A stretch of DNA of 64,000 nt from Haloterrigena alkaliphila. Lineage in GTDB: Archaea > Halobacteriota > Halobacteria > Halobacteriales > Natrialbaceae. The stretch spans positions 434,001 through 498,000 of the forward strand of contig NZ_CP071462.1 of the NCBI RefSeq assembly GCF_017352155.2, written 5' to 3'. The notes under the pieces are model-generated. The model ran no database searches. It saw only the letters and a list, made by a program, of their open reading frames with translations, and was not told the origin of the DNA. The first letter of the stretch is position 1, and each line of letters starts with the position of its first letter. This document shows, one piece after another, positions 8,975 through 17,571 of this stretch. The translations under genes and the position numbers were made by a program.

Positions 8975-9565
8975 TTACTTCGCGCGGCCGCGGTCGCCGT
9001 TGTTCGACGGACGGACCTTCTCGGCGCCCTTGCCGCGGTTGTTGAGACCGCGGTTGGCCTTGCCCGCGTTGGTCAGGCCGCGGAAGGCGCGGTTCGTGTG
9101 GTCGTCGCTGCAGATCCAGTTGAGGTCGTCGTCGTTCTGGATCGCGGGGTGGTTCGGATCCACGAGGATCACTTCGAACCACTTCTGCGAGCCGTCTTCA
9201 CCGACCCAGTAGCTGTTGAGCACCCGCAGGTTGGGGTACTTCCGAGAGACGCGCTCCTCGCCGATGCGCTGGATGTTCTTGCGTCGCCCGATGCGGTTGA
9301 CGCCCTGGCGCTTCGAGCGCCGGCCGGCCTTGTGTCGCTGCTTCCGGGCGGTCCCCTTGCGGACCGAGACCCGGGTCACGACGATACCCTGTTTGGCCTT
9401 GTAGCCGAGTTCGCGCGCCTTGTCGAGGCGGGTCGGGCGCTCGATGCGCTCGATGGCGCCCTGTTTGCGCCACTCTTGCTTGCGCTGCCACTGCAGTTCC
9501 CCGAGTTTGCCGTCGTCGGGGTCCTTCCATGCTTCCTTGATGTGGGAGTAGAAGCTTTCTGCCAT
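8975..9565 (-). CDS. rpl15e: 50S ribosomal protein L15e
   Basis: The 196-residue protein is basic and typical of L15e, with MAESFYSHIKEAWKDPDDG at the start, KARELGYKAKQGIVVTRVSV, RRSKRQGVNRIGRRKNIQ and the C-terminal GRGRAK tail. It binds 23S rRNA in the archaeal/eukaryal large subunit. It is a standalone gene whose TATA-like box CCCTTATACT lies at 9711-9720, leaving a leader of over 100 nt. Confidence 0.97.
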   Translation of the reverse strand: MAESFYSHIKEAWKDPDDGKLGELQWQRKQEWRKQGAIERIERPTRLDKARELGYKAKQGIVVTRVSVRKGTARKQRHKAGRRSKRQGVNRIGRRKNIQRIGEERVSRKYPNLRVLNSYWVGEDGSQKWFEVILVDPNHPAIQNDDDLNWICSDDHTNRAFRGLTNAGKANRGLNNRGKGAEKVRPSNNGDRGRAK

Positions 9566-9957
9566 TGTGTATCACCTGCGGGCGTTTCCTGGTTCAATCC
9601 CGACCGGGGCGAAGCCCCGCGGATCACATCCCGACCTGTGGCGGCGATGCCGTACAGGTGCCCGCTGCCGCCCGCGGCTCAGCGAGTCTACCGTATCTTC
9701 CGAACTCTCGAGTATAAGGGCTTCGAACTTCGGGACCGACGCTAAGGGCGAAAACTGGATGGCGTCGTCGATAAAACCGCGGCACAGTACTCGAGGCGCC
9801 GTACACGGGCGAGAACGCCTACGTCGCAGTCATCGGCTCGAGGATCGACGGCGCGCACGCGGACCTCGAACCCTTGCGGCGGCGGTCGATCTAACGGGAG
9901 CCAACCGAGCGCCGCGAGGAGTACCCGTCGGTAGCGGTGCGAACTGCAGTATGAAGA
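9566..9957. other. intergenic region between rpl15e and the 5S rRNA gene
   Basis: It contains the probable rpl15e promoter (minus strand, CCCTTATACT at 9711-9720). A coding-like plus-strand stretch at about 9786-9894 ends in TAA, but I cannot assign it to a family and do not call it a gene. The 5S rRNA 3' end marks the right border. Confidence 0.4.
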
Positions 9958-10080
9958 GCGAGGCGACGATCCGGGTCTCCCAGAGGCTCGCGCACTCCAG
10001 TACTCGCCGGAACGCAGGCGGGCTTAACGTCCGTGTTCGGGATGGGTACGGGTGGAACCCCGCCGCTGTGGTCGCCTCAG
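9958..10080 (-). rRNA. rrf: orphan 5S rRNA
   Basis: Read on the minus strand, the core is archaeal 5S rRNA: GGTTCCACCCGTACCCATCC, CGAACACGG, GTTAAGCCCGCCTGCGTTCC, AGTACTGGAGTG and CTCTGGGAGACCC. The ends close as a helix: GAGGCGAC (10078-10071) pairs with GTCGCCTC (9967-9960). Length is about 123 nt. No 16S, 23S or tRNA neighbour is present, so this copy is outside an rRNA operon. The intact closing stem argues against simple decay. Exact ends are uncertain by a few bases. Confidence 0.85.
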
Positions 10081-10741
10081 TCGGCCAGACGTAACGATTC
10101 CGGGATCCGACCGAAATCGGTCGGAACCCGCCAATGACGTACGGCTGACCGAATGCCGACCCGCGGAATCGAACCACGGTGTAGCCAGCGTCGGTTTCTA
10201 CCCCGAAATCGGGTGACTGCGGTATTATGGCTTCCGATCTTCGCCAGACGATTTGCTGACCGCTCGAGCGACCGATTCGCGACTCGGTGACTCGAGCGGG
10301 TCGAGCGAGACGATCGGTTCGGTCCCGTTGGGGCACCACCGGCCCGATACGACCTGAATCCGGATCGAATCGATTCGACTGGAGAACCACGATTTCGTAT
10401 ATCGATATTCAGTTTATCCAATGCGATACCCGCATATCGAACCAGAGTCTCCGCAACGAGGCAGACTCGGAAAATCAGCGTCGCTCGGTCTCTATTCGGC
10501 CGATTCGCGGCGTTCCAGCGACCGGAAGACAGTCCGAACGGCCGTGTCACTCCCGAACGACACAGTTTCGCTAGCTACTCTGCGAACTCCCTCTCGGAAC
10601 TGCGGTCGGGACGCGACGGGAGGTAGGCCGGAAGAAACGAATCGATTTCAGTCGTTTGGCCCGCTCGAGGCCGACGAGGAGCCAGACCAGCGGCTACTCC
10701 TGACTGACGAACAGTCCGGACCGACGAGCCGCTCCCGCTTC
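10081..10741. other. 661-bp intergenic region upstream of the 5S rRNA gene
   Basis: No credible protein gene is seen. A perfect 18-bp dyad, CCGACCGA-AA-TCGGTCGG, lies at 10107-10124, just upstream of the 5S 5' end and possibly part of its control region. Around 10395-10415 the sequence is AT-rich (gtatatcgatattcagtttatcc) and could contain a minus-strand promoter, though it is some 300 bp from the 5S gene. Confidence 0.4.
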
Positions 10742-11653
10742 CTAGGCGACGAATTCGGTGATCGTCTCGAACGAGTCGTCCTCGATCGACGCGGCGAGGT
10801 CATCGCTCTCGAGTCCATCGGGGACGTGCTGGGGGTACTTGCGGCGGAAGTAGCCGACGATGTTCGTCAGATCACGCCGGAGGAATTCGCTGGCGTTCTC
10901 GTGTTCGGTCGGGACCGCCTGGGGCCAGTCGAAGATCTTCACTCCCGCCTCGTTGACGAAGACGTTGTACTCGCTCATGTCGGCGTGGACGTACCCGTGC
11001 GCGTACGCGTTGGCGATCTCGTCGACGAGTAGGTCGAGCACGCCCAGCACCTGGTCGTCCTCGAGTCGCGTTCGCGAGAGTTCGACGCCGTCCATCTTCT
11101 CCATGACGATGGCGTGGCGGTTCTGATCGATGGGCTGGGGGACCGAGACGTCCGGGTAGAGCGCCTCGAGGATCTCGTGTTCCCGTTCGGCGGCCTTCCG
11201 GGCGGTGTACATCCACGAGACGTGGTCGTTCTCAGACGTGTAATCGCGTTCTTTGTGGACCTCCCGAAAGTTCGTGTACCCCTCGCGATGGTACTTCAGG
11301 GCCAGCGGTTTGTAGGAGCGAACCTCGTAGACGTCGCTCTCCTTGCCGACGCCCAGCGGCGACCCGAACTCGCCGATCGTCTCCCGCTGGACGAGCGCCC
11401 GGAGCGCCAGGGAGTCGTACCCCTCGAACTGGAGGGTGTACCCCTCGTACTGGATCGTCTTCTTCTCGATCAACCCGCGTTTGAGACAGCGCTCGAGTCG
11501 GTAATCGACCTCCTCTTCGGTCAGGCTGGAGAACTTCGGGAGCTTCTCCCGCTGGACCCACTCGGAGAAGCGCATCCCCTGTTCGACCCCCGAGAGGAGA
11601 TAGAAGTCTTCGGCCTCGAGCTCCGGGAGTAACCCGGCGACGTTCCGCACCAT
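10742..11653 (-). CDS. rio2: RIO-type serine/threonine protein kinase Rio2
   Basis: Rio2 is an atypical kinase/ATPase involved in small-subunit maturation. The 303-residue protein has an N-terminal winged helix (about 10-90), the ATP loop GVGKESDVYEV near 100-110, the catalytic HADMSEYNVFV near 220 and the metal-binding IFDWPQAV near 237. The winged helix separates Rio2 from Rio1. The ATG at 11653 is chosen because the family begins MVRNVAGLLPELE; the open frame further upstream lacks conserved sequence. The gene is the last core gene before the 11.83-kb insert. Confidence 0.92.
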   Translation of the reverse strand: MVRNVAGLLPELEAEDFYLLSGVEQGMRFSEWVQREKLPKFSSLTEEEVDYRLERCLKRGLIEKKTIQYEGYTLQFEGYDSLALRALVQRETIGEFGSPLGVGKESDVYEVRSYKPLALKYHREGYTNFREVHKERDYTSENDHVSWMYTARKAAEREHEILEALYPDVSVPQPIDQNRHAIVMEKMDGVELSRTRLEDDQVLGVLDLLVDEIANAYAHGYVHADMSEYNVFVNEAGVKIFDWPQAVPTEHENASEFLRRDLTNIVGYFRRKYPQHVPDGLESDDLAASIEDDSFETITEFVA

Positions 11654-11828
11654 AGCCCGGGATAGCCGTCGGATACGTAAAAACGTCGTGACGTCCGATT
11701 CCGGCCGCGAACGAGCGGTCGGCACGGGGAATTCGTGGGGGCGGCGCACCCAGCGTCGGCGGACACGGCCCCGTGAATCGGTTACCGAGTCTGCTGTAAA
11801 CCATCTCACGCTATATCAAATGGGAGAA

Positions 11829-11858
11829 CACCTATCGGAGAAATGCCGATTCTAACCG
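11829..11858 (+). repeat. left terminal inverted repeat
   Basis: The sequence CACCTATCGGAGA...TTCTAACCG is 30 bp long and preceded by GGAGAA. It pairs with 17542-17571. Similarity may continue weakly inward into CTCGGTT and CACTCAC. Confidence 0.6.
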
Positions 11859-12021
11859 TTAGCTCTCGGTTCGATACCAGCCACTCACCGTGAAAGAAGG
11901 TAGCCGATACTCGCCGGTCGGTCTATATGAGTGTTACGCGATAAGAACGGCGGAAAAGAAGGAAAGTTGCCGAGCGCTGCCGCTCAGGAGTGAGGCGGTT
12001 TTTCAGAAGAAACGTGGGGTG

Positions 12022-14031
12022 CTACGTCACCGGGCGGAGGTAGTTCGCCACGATCACCGCGAAGGTCTTCGCCTTCAGCTCGGGATCGTCCGCATACTCA
12101 ATTCCCTTCCGCTTCTTCACAGTCCGATCGACGAGCATCCAGGTGTTGAACAACAGCGTCGCGTACAACATGTAGAAGAGCCGCGTATCGGCGTCTCCCG
12201 TCTTCGTGTACGCGAGGAACTCCTTCACCTTCTTGAACCCGGACTCGATGAGCCAGCGCCACGAATAGCCCCCGCGCTCGTCCTCGATGTCGTCGGCGTC
12301 GTTGCCGTTGACGAGTTCAAGCGCTCTCTCGGAGTCGAACCCAGCGCGATTCGTACAGAACGCAACGCGGTCGGTCACGGGGTCTTCGACCGTCTCGACG
12401 CCCCGCTTCGGCAGCGCAAATAGCGTGGTGTGGCCGTACGCTTTCTCGTCCTGCGAGTACTGGGCGTACTCCTGAAGGATGGTCACGTCATCGTCGTTGT
12501 CGTCCATCTTAGCGGTGAAGTCACCGCCACCGGGCTTCTCCTTGAGAACAGCTTTCTTCACGTCGTCGTTCTCGCGGATATTCATCACGTAGTCCATGTC
12601 GAAGACGTCCGCTGTCCGGAACTTGCCCGGGTACCGGAACCGATTGTAGACCGGCACCTGCGCGTACGCGGAGTCCATGTAGACTTCGTCCACGACGATG
12701 AGCTCCTGCGCGCGCTCGATGAACTCCGATACGTGTTCTTCGAGTTCGTCCTTCCGTTCGAGCGGCTTCACCGCGAACACCATCGGGCACGTGGGGTGTG
12801 CGATGCAGGCCGCAGCGAACTCCCACGCGTAGCAGAAGTCGTCGCCCGACTTCGTCCCGTGGACGTACCGGACGACGTCCGGGATGGACTCGGCGATCTC
12901 GACTAACTCAGGATCATCGAAGTCGGCGTTCCGAATCTTCTCAGAGTCCCTCCCGACGAGCGGTTGCAAATCCCATTTCTCGATCGCTTTGTACGTCTCG
13001 TTGCGTTTCGCCTTGCTCCACTCGTCGTCTTCGGGGTTACTGATTGACTCGAAGGTGACGCGCTTCCCGAACGCATCGGACTCCCACGTGGTGGTGTCGA
13101 TGGCGATCGGGAGCGCCTGGTCGTAGAGGTCGAGTTTCGAGGCCGCGTTGAACTGGCTCTCGATCGCCTCGTCGAACATCTCCAGCATCTGCGCGGGAGA
13201 GAGACTCTGGATGTGGTCAAAGTACGTCCGCCCGGACGGCGGCGCTTCGTCGCTGCACTTCGACCACTCGAACGTCTCTCCACCGCCGTAGACGCTCGAA
13301 CTGGTAAGCGCGCAGTGTGCGAGTACCTCGAAGAAGAGGTTCTTCCGGTGGCTCTTGTTGTCCCCGCGCTCGAACGAATAGTTCGGGAGGATGTGGCACA
13401 TCATCTCGTTCACAATGCGCCGAATCTCCTCCTTCGAGAGCCCTTCCTCCTCGTCTTCGGAGGGAACGCTCAGTTCTGTGGTCTCGATGAACGTCTCGTT
13501 CTCGCGCGCCCACTCGTGGACGTACTCGACGGTCTCTCCGATGTAGTCGCGTACGTCTTAGTTGAACCGGTCGTTCCAGCACTCGTTAACCGTGGTCTGA
13601 AACGGCGTACGAACCTCCAGCGAGTTCTTCTTGAAGTCGAATCCAAGATCAAGCGCTGTGTTCGGGTTCTCGTCGAGGAAGTCAGCGATGTGCGAGCGGT
13701 GAGCGAACCCGCGGAGTTCGGCGAACAGGAACGTCCGCAGCATCACCTGAAAGTCGTAGACCTGCGGGTGATCGTTCCAATAGGGGTCGTCGAACTCCTG
13801 GTAGAGCCGAGTCTGGGAGATCGCGTCGAGGAGTGACTCGCCGTCCTCCAGGTGCGACGTGATCTGATTGGCGACGCCGAACGGGTCTGACGGGACTCCG
13901 TAGGATTCTGTCGTGTAGACGTGATGAATATCGGGGCCGTCGATCTGCGTCTCCGTGTAGCTGAACTTGCAGCTATCGACGTCGATGTCGTCCAAGAGGG
14001 CAGTCGTCAGCTCTGCGGCAGTCGCGGGCAC
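12022..14031 (-). pseudogene. IS4-family transposase interrupted by an in-frame TAA
   Basis: One reading frame runs from GTG 14031 to the stop at 12022 (about 669 codons). A TAA at 13560-13558 splits it after FN, and the frame continues DVRDYIGETVEYVHEW without a shift. The C-terminal part has DDE elements: IAIDTTTW near 13100, VVDEVYMDSAYA near 12680 and the IS4 YREK signature YSWRWLIESGFKKVK (Y-x2-R-x3-E-x6-K) near 12250. A CAA or GAA to TAA change is the simplest cause. Translation could restart at ATG 13413 to give a 463-residue catalytic fragment. The N-terminal part (157 codons) probably holds the end-binding region. Confidence 0.82.
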
Positions 14032-14167
14032 TCACTAGGACGCCCACACATACAGGTGGCATAAAGATTGCCGATAACTGATAAGTGGTTAGAGCACTGG
14101 CTTATGTCTATTTGTCCAAAAGACTAATAGACACTATGACGTACTGACTATCGGTGTGAAAACCAGA

Positions 14168-14341
14168 ATGGCTAACGGACAACGATCCATCGGGACGCAC
14201 ATGCGACCGAATATTCAGATCAGCCACCAGCTAAATGGACGCGTGAAAGACTATGCCGCAGCGAACGACCTTGATCTCGATGAGGCGTACCGACGTGTGA
14301 TTGAGACCGGATTAGACGAACTGGAGGAAAACGATGGCTGA
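14168..14341 (+). CDS. small ribbon-helix-helix-like protein, first gene of cargo operon
   Basis: The 57-residue product (61 if the GTG at 14156 is used) has the pattern of an RHH/CopG DNA-binding protein: a short beta segment NIQISHQLNGRVKDYAAA, then a helix pair LDLDEAYRRVIETGLDELE. It overlaps the HNH gene by 8 nt, so the two are coupled. Such proteins often act as antitoxin or autorepressor of the operon they head. It is divergent from the transposase gene with 136 bp between starts. Family membership is by pattern only. Confidence 0.6.
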   Translation: MANGQRSIGTHMRPNIQISHQLNGRVKDYAAANDLDLDEAYRRVIETGLDELEENDG

Positions 14342-15098
14342 CTATTCCAAAACGGTATGTAGAGACTGTGGAACAGAGGTCGTGAAAAGCACCTCTGAAC
14401 GAGGGAAACAACGTGGATACAAGTTCTGCCCGGAGTGTAAGAAGACACTTCGATCGAGTGACGACCTGGAAGTTAAGCGATTGAAGTGTACATGTTGTGA
14501 GGAGTCGCTTGACCAATCGGAAGAAGGGAAAAAAGAGCGGAAAGAATTGAGGCGGTCTATCGCCGAAGAAATCAAAGAGAACGGATTCGATCCTGAAGAT
14601 GATGGACTCGATACGAGACATATAGAGGTGGCCCATCGGACTTCACCAGGACTCTGCAAGAACTGTTTAGATTCGGGTTGTGATGAGTCTGAAATATGCT
14701 GGTACCGCCGATCTGTCACCGATCCAAGTGAGTGTGAAGAACACTCGTTCTTTGACCGGAGAGTGGTGGCCGCTGAATCAATGGGAATTGAATGCCGATG
14801 GTGTGGATACGTCACTTCTGGTGGCCCAAAGTCCTCGGACTACGGGCCAGACTGGGGCGAAGCACGATTTGAAGCACTTCAAAGAGATGGCTTCTGCTGC
14901 CAGAAATGCGGCATGACCCAGAAAGAACACCGGGCAGAATATGAGACTGGACTCCACGTTCATCACATTGAACCCTACCGTAAGTTCGATGATGACGAGA
15001 AGGCGCATAAACTGGACAATCTCGTGACCGTCTGTGAATCGTGCCATAAGGATCTGGAGCCCTTATCCAATGCTGAGCAACAGGAGATCATTGCATGA
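14334..15098 (+). CDS. HNH endonuclease with multiple zinc ribbons
   Basis: The 254-residue protein has an N-terminal zinc ribbon (C9xxC12 and C32xxC35), further CxxC pairs (CTCC, CKNC, CRWC), and a C-terminal HNH nuclease: RDGFCCQKCG, then LHVHHIEPY, then LDNLVTVCESCHKDL, so the HNH His/Asn/His and structural Cys are present. It probably cuts DNA, and the many zinc modules suggest specific target recognition. It overlaps both neighbours (8 nt upstream, 4 nt ATGA downstream). Lysine- and AT-rich codon use differs from the chromosome. It could be a defence or homing nuclease; target unknown. Confidence 0.8.
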   Translation: MADYSKTVCRDCGTEVVKSTSERGKQRGYKFCPECKKTLRSSDDLEVKRLKCTCCEESLDQSEEGKKERKELRRSIAEEIKENGFDPEDDGLDTRHIEVAHRTSPGLCKNCLDSGCDESEICWYRRSVTDPSECEEHSFFDRRVVAAESMGIECRWCGYVTSGGPKSSDYGPDWGEARFEALQRDGFCCQKCGMTQKEHRAEYETGLHVHHIEPYRKFDDDEKAHKLDNLVTVCESCHKDLEPLSNAEQQEIIA

Positions 15099-15454
15099 CT
15101 CAGGACGACGCTAAGGAACGGTGTAGGATTGCACGGATGTTAGCTAAAGGGCACATCAACCCCGCGTATGTTGGTGACCTTAACTCGCTGGACGTTGATT
15201 TAGTAGCTGAATCCAATGCACCTACCGACATAGAATACCAATACTTTGCGTTGCTGGGGCCGTTGAACAAAGAACATGAGACGGAGTACATGACTGTCGG
15301 TGACATCCTTCTCGAAAAGAAACCAGGCGGCCAGGTGATCGTAAAGCGGAATAGAAAGCGTATCGGAGAAATCACGGCCCAAGGACTACACGAGGCCGCA
15401 GATCTTGGCGACGATCTCCTCTCAGAATTGTGGGCAGAAGAGCAGGAGAAATAG
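15095..15454 (+). CDS. uncharacterised 119-residue protein of the cargo operon
   Basis: Its ATG overlaps the HNH stop (ATGA). I do not recognise the family. The sequence is hydrophilic with a helical N-terminus (DDAKERCRIARMLAKGHI), a central segment VGDILLEKKPGGQVIVKR that looks like a small beta domain, and a helical acidic C-terminus. There is no signal peptide or membrane segment. Tight coupling to the nuclease suggests an accessory or immunity partner, but nothing in the sequence shows that directly. Confidence 0.6.
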   Translation: MTQDDAKERCRIARMLAKGHINPAYVGDLNSLDVDLVAESNAPTDIEYQYFALLGPLNKEHETEYMTVGDILLEKKPGGQVIVKRNRKRIGEITAQGLHEAADLGDDLLSELWAEEQEK

Positions 15455-15467
15455 GTAGAACAGAAAT

Positions 15468-15710
15468 ATGAGTCCTTACGATTGGTTCACCGAAAGTGGG
15501 AGTGATCGGGAACGGGATCTGTCTGGGCCAGTAACTGGACAGTGTCCATGGCGCGGATGTAATCATAGTTTCATAGAGGTCTCGACAAAACAAGCAGGGG
15601 AACACTTCAACAACCACCTCGGGTTTCAATCCCCACCCGAAATAATTGGTTCGTCTGTTGTTTGGTTAATGAGATACCGGGAAATGGATTCGGAGAATGA
15701 ACAAAGATAA
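15468..15710 (+). CDS. small C2H2-like zinc-finger protein
   Basis: The 80-residue product contains a classic finger pattern CPWRGCNHSF followed by EHFNNH (Cys, Cys, His, His), flanked by polar sequence. It starts 13 nt after the previous stop and its end overlaps the next gene by 14 nt. Small haloarchaeal zinc fingers often bind nucleic acid or protein. Here it is probably part of the same cargo operon; function unknown. Confidence 0.6.
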   Translation: MSPYDWFTESGSDRERDLSGPVTGQCPWRGCNHSFIEVSTKQAGEHFNNHLGFQSPPEIIGSSVVWLMRYREMDSENEQR

Positions 15711-16269
15711 ACGCCTTACAGAGAACGAAGCACGGGAGTTTTTGAAATTACTGGATAGAGTCGAAGATGACTTGGATGACGCGTTCACAGACGCCTCCGA
15801 AGAAGTATTCGGAGATGGTGACCCTGACGATTCTTTTGAGGAAAAGTGGAACGCACCGGTAGGCCAGGTATATACCGAACATACGCGCGGCAGACTCCGA
15901 ACTTTCGTGAAACACGTTTATCTCCAAGAAGAGGAGCCAGTGAACGATTCTGAGGAGATAGAAGACCAAGAGAACGAATATCTCGGAAAGGCGGTGCTTC
16001 AGCCACCCCTCGATGATGAAGAAATAGAGGAAATTGATGACGAGAAGCTTCGGGCATTGGCGTGGGATCTGGATGCGATCGCCACCGCGTATAATTACGC
16101 CACTGATCCAACCATCCCTGATTTAGCCCGCGACGATATTGGGACATGGGTAGACCCTAAAACCGAGATGAGATTGACCCAGGCTCGAAGCTTGCTCAAG
16201 GAAGCGTATGATCGGCTTCACGGTAGTATCGGCGACGAGCTAGAGCAGTACAAGACCGAAGAGCCTTGA
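15697..16269 (+). CDS. uncharacterised acidic 190-residue cargo protein
   Basis: It overlaps the zinc-finger gene by 14 nt and is the last gene of the AT-rich block. The protein is very acidic and mostly helical, with a linker DSEEIEDQENEYLGKAV and a C-terminal helical region (TQARSLLKEAYDRLHGSIG). No membrane segment, signal peptide or catalytic motif is seen. I do not recognise the family. Codon use resembles the HNH gene rather than the chromosome. Confidence 0.6.
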   Translation: MNKDKRLTENEAREFLKLLDRVEDDLDDAFTDASEEVFGDGDPDDSFEEKWNAPVGQVYTEHTRGRLRTFVKHVYLQEEEPVNDSEEIEDQENEYLGKAVLQPPLDDEEIEEIDDEKLRALAWDLDAIATAYNYATDPTIPDLARDDIGTWVDPKTEMRLTQARSLLKEAYDRLHGSIGDELEQYKTEEP

Positions 16270-16337
16270 CGAACTGGGCCAGTTGCGCTGACCACCCCAA
16301 TCTTAATCCTCGTAGAGCGTCAACGCTGTCAACAAGG

Positions 16338-16568
16338 ATGTCACATCAGATCCGTCTCGAAGATGACGTATACGAACGCATCAAGGCGAACAAACGTGAT
16401 AACGAGTCGTTCAGCGACGCCGTGGATCGACTCATCGGTGGGCGGTCACTCCGCGATCTCCGCGACGTCTTCGACGACAACCAGGTGAGCGAGATGCGAG
16501 AAGCAATCGAGGCCGCTGATCAGGCGGATCGTGATGAAGTCCGCGAAGTTGCAGAGCGCTTCGAATGA
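16338..16568 (+). CDS. vapB: VapB-type antitoxin
   Basis: The 76-residue protein begins MSHQIRLEDDVYERIKANK and continues SFSDAVDRLIGG, the pattern of short haloarchaeal antitoxins with an N-terminal DNA-binding fold and an acidic toxin-wrapping tail. It overlaps the PIN toxin gene by 4 nt (ATGA), the usual VapBC order. The ATG at 16338 fits the conserved start; the frame upstream is not conserved-looking. It should neutralise VapC and repress the pair. Confidence 0.8.
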   Translation: MSHQIRLEDDVYERIKANKRDNESFSDAVDRLIGGRSLRDLRDVFDDNQVSEMREAIEAADQADRDEVREVAERFE

Positions 16569-16972
16569 TCGTCGATACAAGCTTCGTTCTGGATGTCATC
16601 GACGACGTCGAACCCGCCGTCGAGAAAGAACAGGAACTCGAAGTAGAGAACGTTCCGCTGGTAATCCCCTCAATGACCGTTCTGGAGCTCTATATCGGCG
16701 TCGGGAAGGTAGCGAACACCGTCGAAGAACGTCAGAAGGTAGAAGCCGTACTCGATTCCTACCCAGTAATAGATATGACTCCGAGTATCTCCCGCCGCGC
16801 TGGGCGGCTGCTCGGTGAGCGAATGGCCGATGCGGATGAAGGAGAGGGGCCTGGTATCGGGAAAGGAGATGCAGCAATCGCAGCAACTGCTCTGGAGCGT
16901 GATGAGCCTGTTCTCGCTGGTGACGGACACTTCGGAAACATCCCCGGTGTCACCCACGAAACGTACCGGTAA
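16565..16972 (+). CDS. vapC: VapC-type PIN-domain ribonuclease toxin
   Basis: The 135-residue PIN protein has the acidic metal-site residues in order: D4 in MIVDTSF, E41 in TVLELY, D101 in GKGDAAIAA and D118 in AGDGHF. PIN toxins cut RNA (tRNA or rRNA in studied cases). It is translationally coupled to VapB. The module may stabilise the surrounding transposon, as toxin-antitoxin pairs often do on mobile DNA; that role is inference. All four acidic positions are intact. Confidence 0.85.
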   Translation: MIVDTSFVLDVIDDVEPAVEKEQELEVENVPLVIPSMTVLELYIGVGKVANTVEERQKVEAVLDSYPVIDMTPSISRRAGRLLGERMADADEGEGPGIGKGDAAIAATALERDEPVLAGDGHFGNIPGVTHETYR

Positions 16973-16978
16973 GGAATT

Positions 16979-17446
16979 GTGACAACGTACGTCCTTCTTC
17001 TTCCATCCAATGGAACGACCTTTCGTAGCCGCGAACAACGCTTCGCGTCTGAACTCTGCGACCAGCTGCTCTACCTCACACCGGACGGCCTCGACGAGGA
17101 GTCGGTCGGAAATCTCGAAGCGATCACGCCGACCGAGTTGGCGAACGCGGTGTACGGTAGCGCCCGCGATATCGACTGGACGGACGACGACGACCTCTAC
17201 GTCCTCGCCTATCCGCGGCTGCTTGATCTCGAAACAACGAACACGTTCCGTCGGTCGCTTCGAGTCGTCTTCGAACGGGTAGACCCGGACGAACACTTTC
17301 CGTACGACCACCTGGACGACGTCGGGAAGCGGGCGGCGTGGCTCACCGACTCGATCGAGGCGGGGGAGATCGTCCCGCCCGGCGGGGTTCGTCGGCAGAG
17401 TGTCGATGGTGTCGAGGAAGGGCAGACCGACCTCTTTTCCTTCTAG
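16979..17446 (+). CDS. uncharacterised 155-residue protein next to vapC
   Basis: It starts with GTG 6 nt after the VapC stop, so it is probably co-transcribed. The N-terminus TTYVLLLPSNGTTFRSREQR looks like an alpha/beta nucleotide-handling fold, followed by acidic segments and the C-terminus EGQTDLFSF, which resembles a short interaction tail. I do not recognise the family. Base composition is closer to the chromosome than to the AT-rich cargo genes, so it may have a different origin. It is the last gene before the right inverted repeat. Confidence 0.6.
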   Translation: MTTYVLLLPSNGTTFRSREQRFASELCDQLLYLTPDGLDEESVGNLEAITPTELANAVYGSARDIDWTDDDDLYVLAYPRLLDLETTNTFRRSLRVVFERVDPDEHFPYDHLDDVGKRAAWLTDSIEAGEIVPPGGVRRQSVDGVEEGQTDLFSF

Positions 17447-17541
17447 GAATCTGGTAGCTCCGGACGTCGTGGTGTCCTCAGTCTGAACGGCTCGCAGTCG
17501 AGTCGCCCCCTCAGTGTGAGTGTAAAACCGTGTAGAACCTG

Positions 17542-17571
17542 CGGTTAGAACCTACAAATCTCCATTAGGTG
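17542..17571 (-). repeat. right terminal inverted repeat
   Basis: The plus strand reads CGGTTAGAACC...TAGGTG and is followed by GGAGAA. Just inside it TAGAACCT occurs twice, 13 bp apart (17533-17540 and 17546-17553), which could be transposase-binding subrepeats. Confidence 0.6.

Larger units (their letters stand above)
11829..17571. mobile_element. 5.74-kb putative cargo transposon
   Basis: Inverted repeats at 11829-11858 and 17542-17571 (23 of 30 positions match, no gaps, ends CACCTA...TAGGTG) face outward. Each is flanked directly by GGAGAA (11823-11828 and 17572-17577), as expected for a target-site duplication. Inside are an IS4-type transposase with an in-frame stop (minus strand) and a divergent plus-strand operon of RHH, HNH, three unknown genes, VapB, VapC and a further unknown gene. 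The cargo is visibly AT-richer than the flanking rio2 and lipoate-ligase genes. Whether the transposase acts on these ends is inference. Confidence 0.6.

Noticed and set aside
9786-9894. Short plus-strand ORF ending TAA between rpl15e and 5S rRNA
   Set aside because: No start codon with support and no recognised family; kept only as a note.
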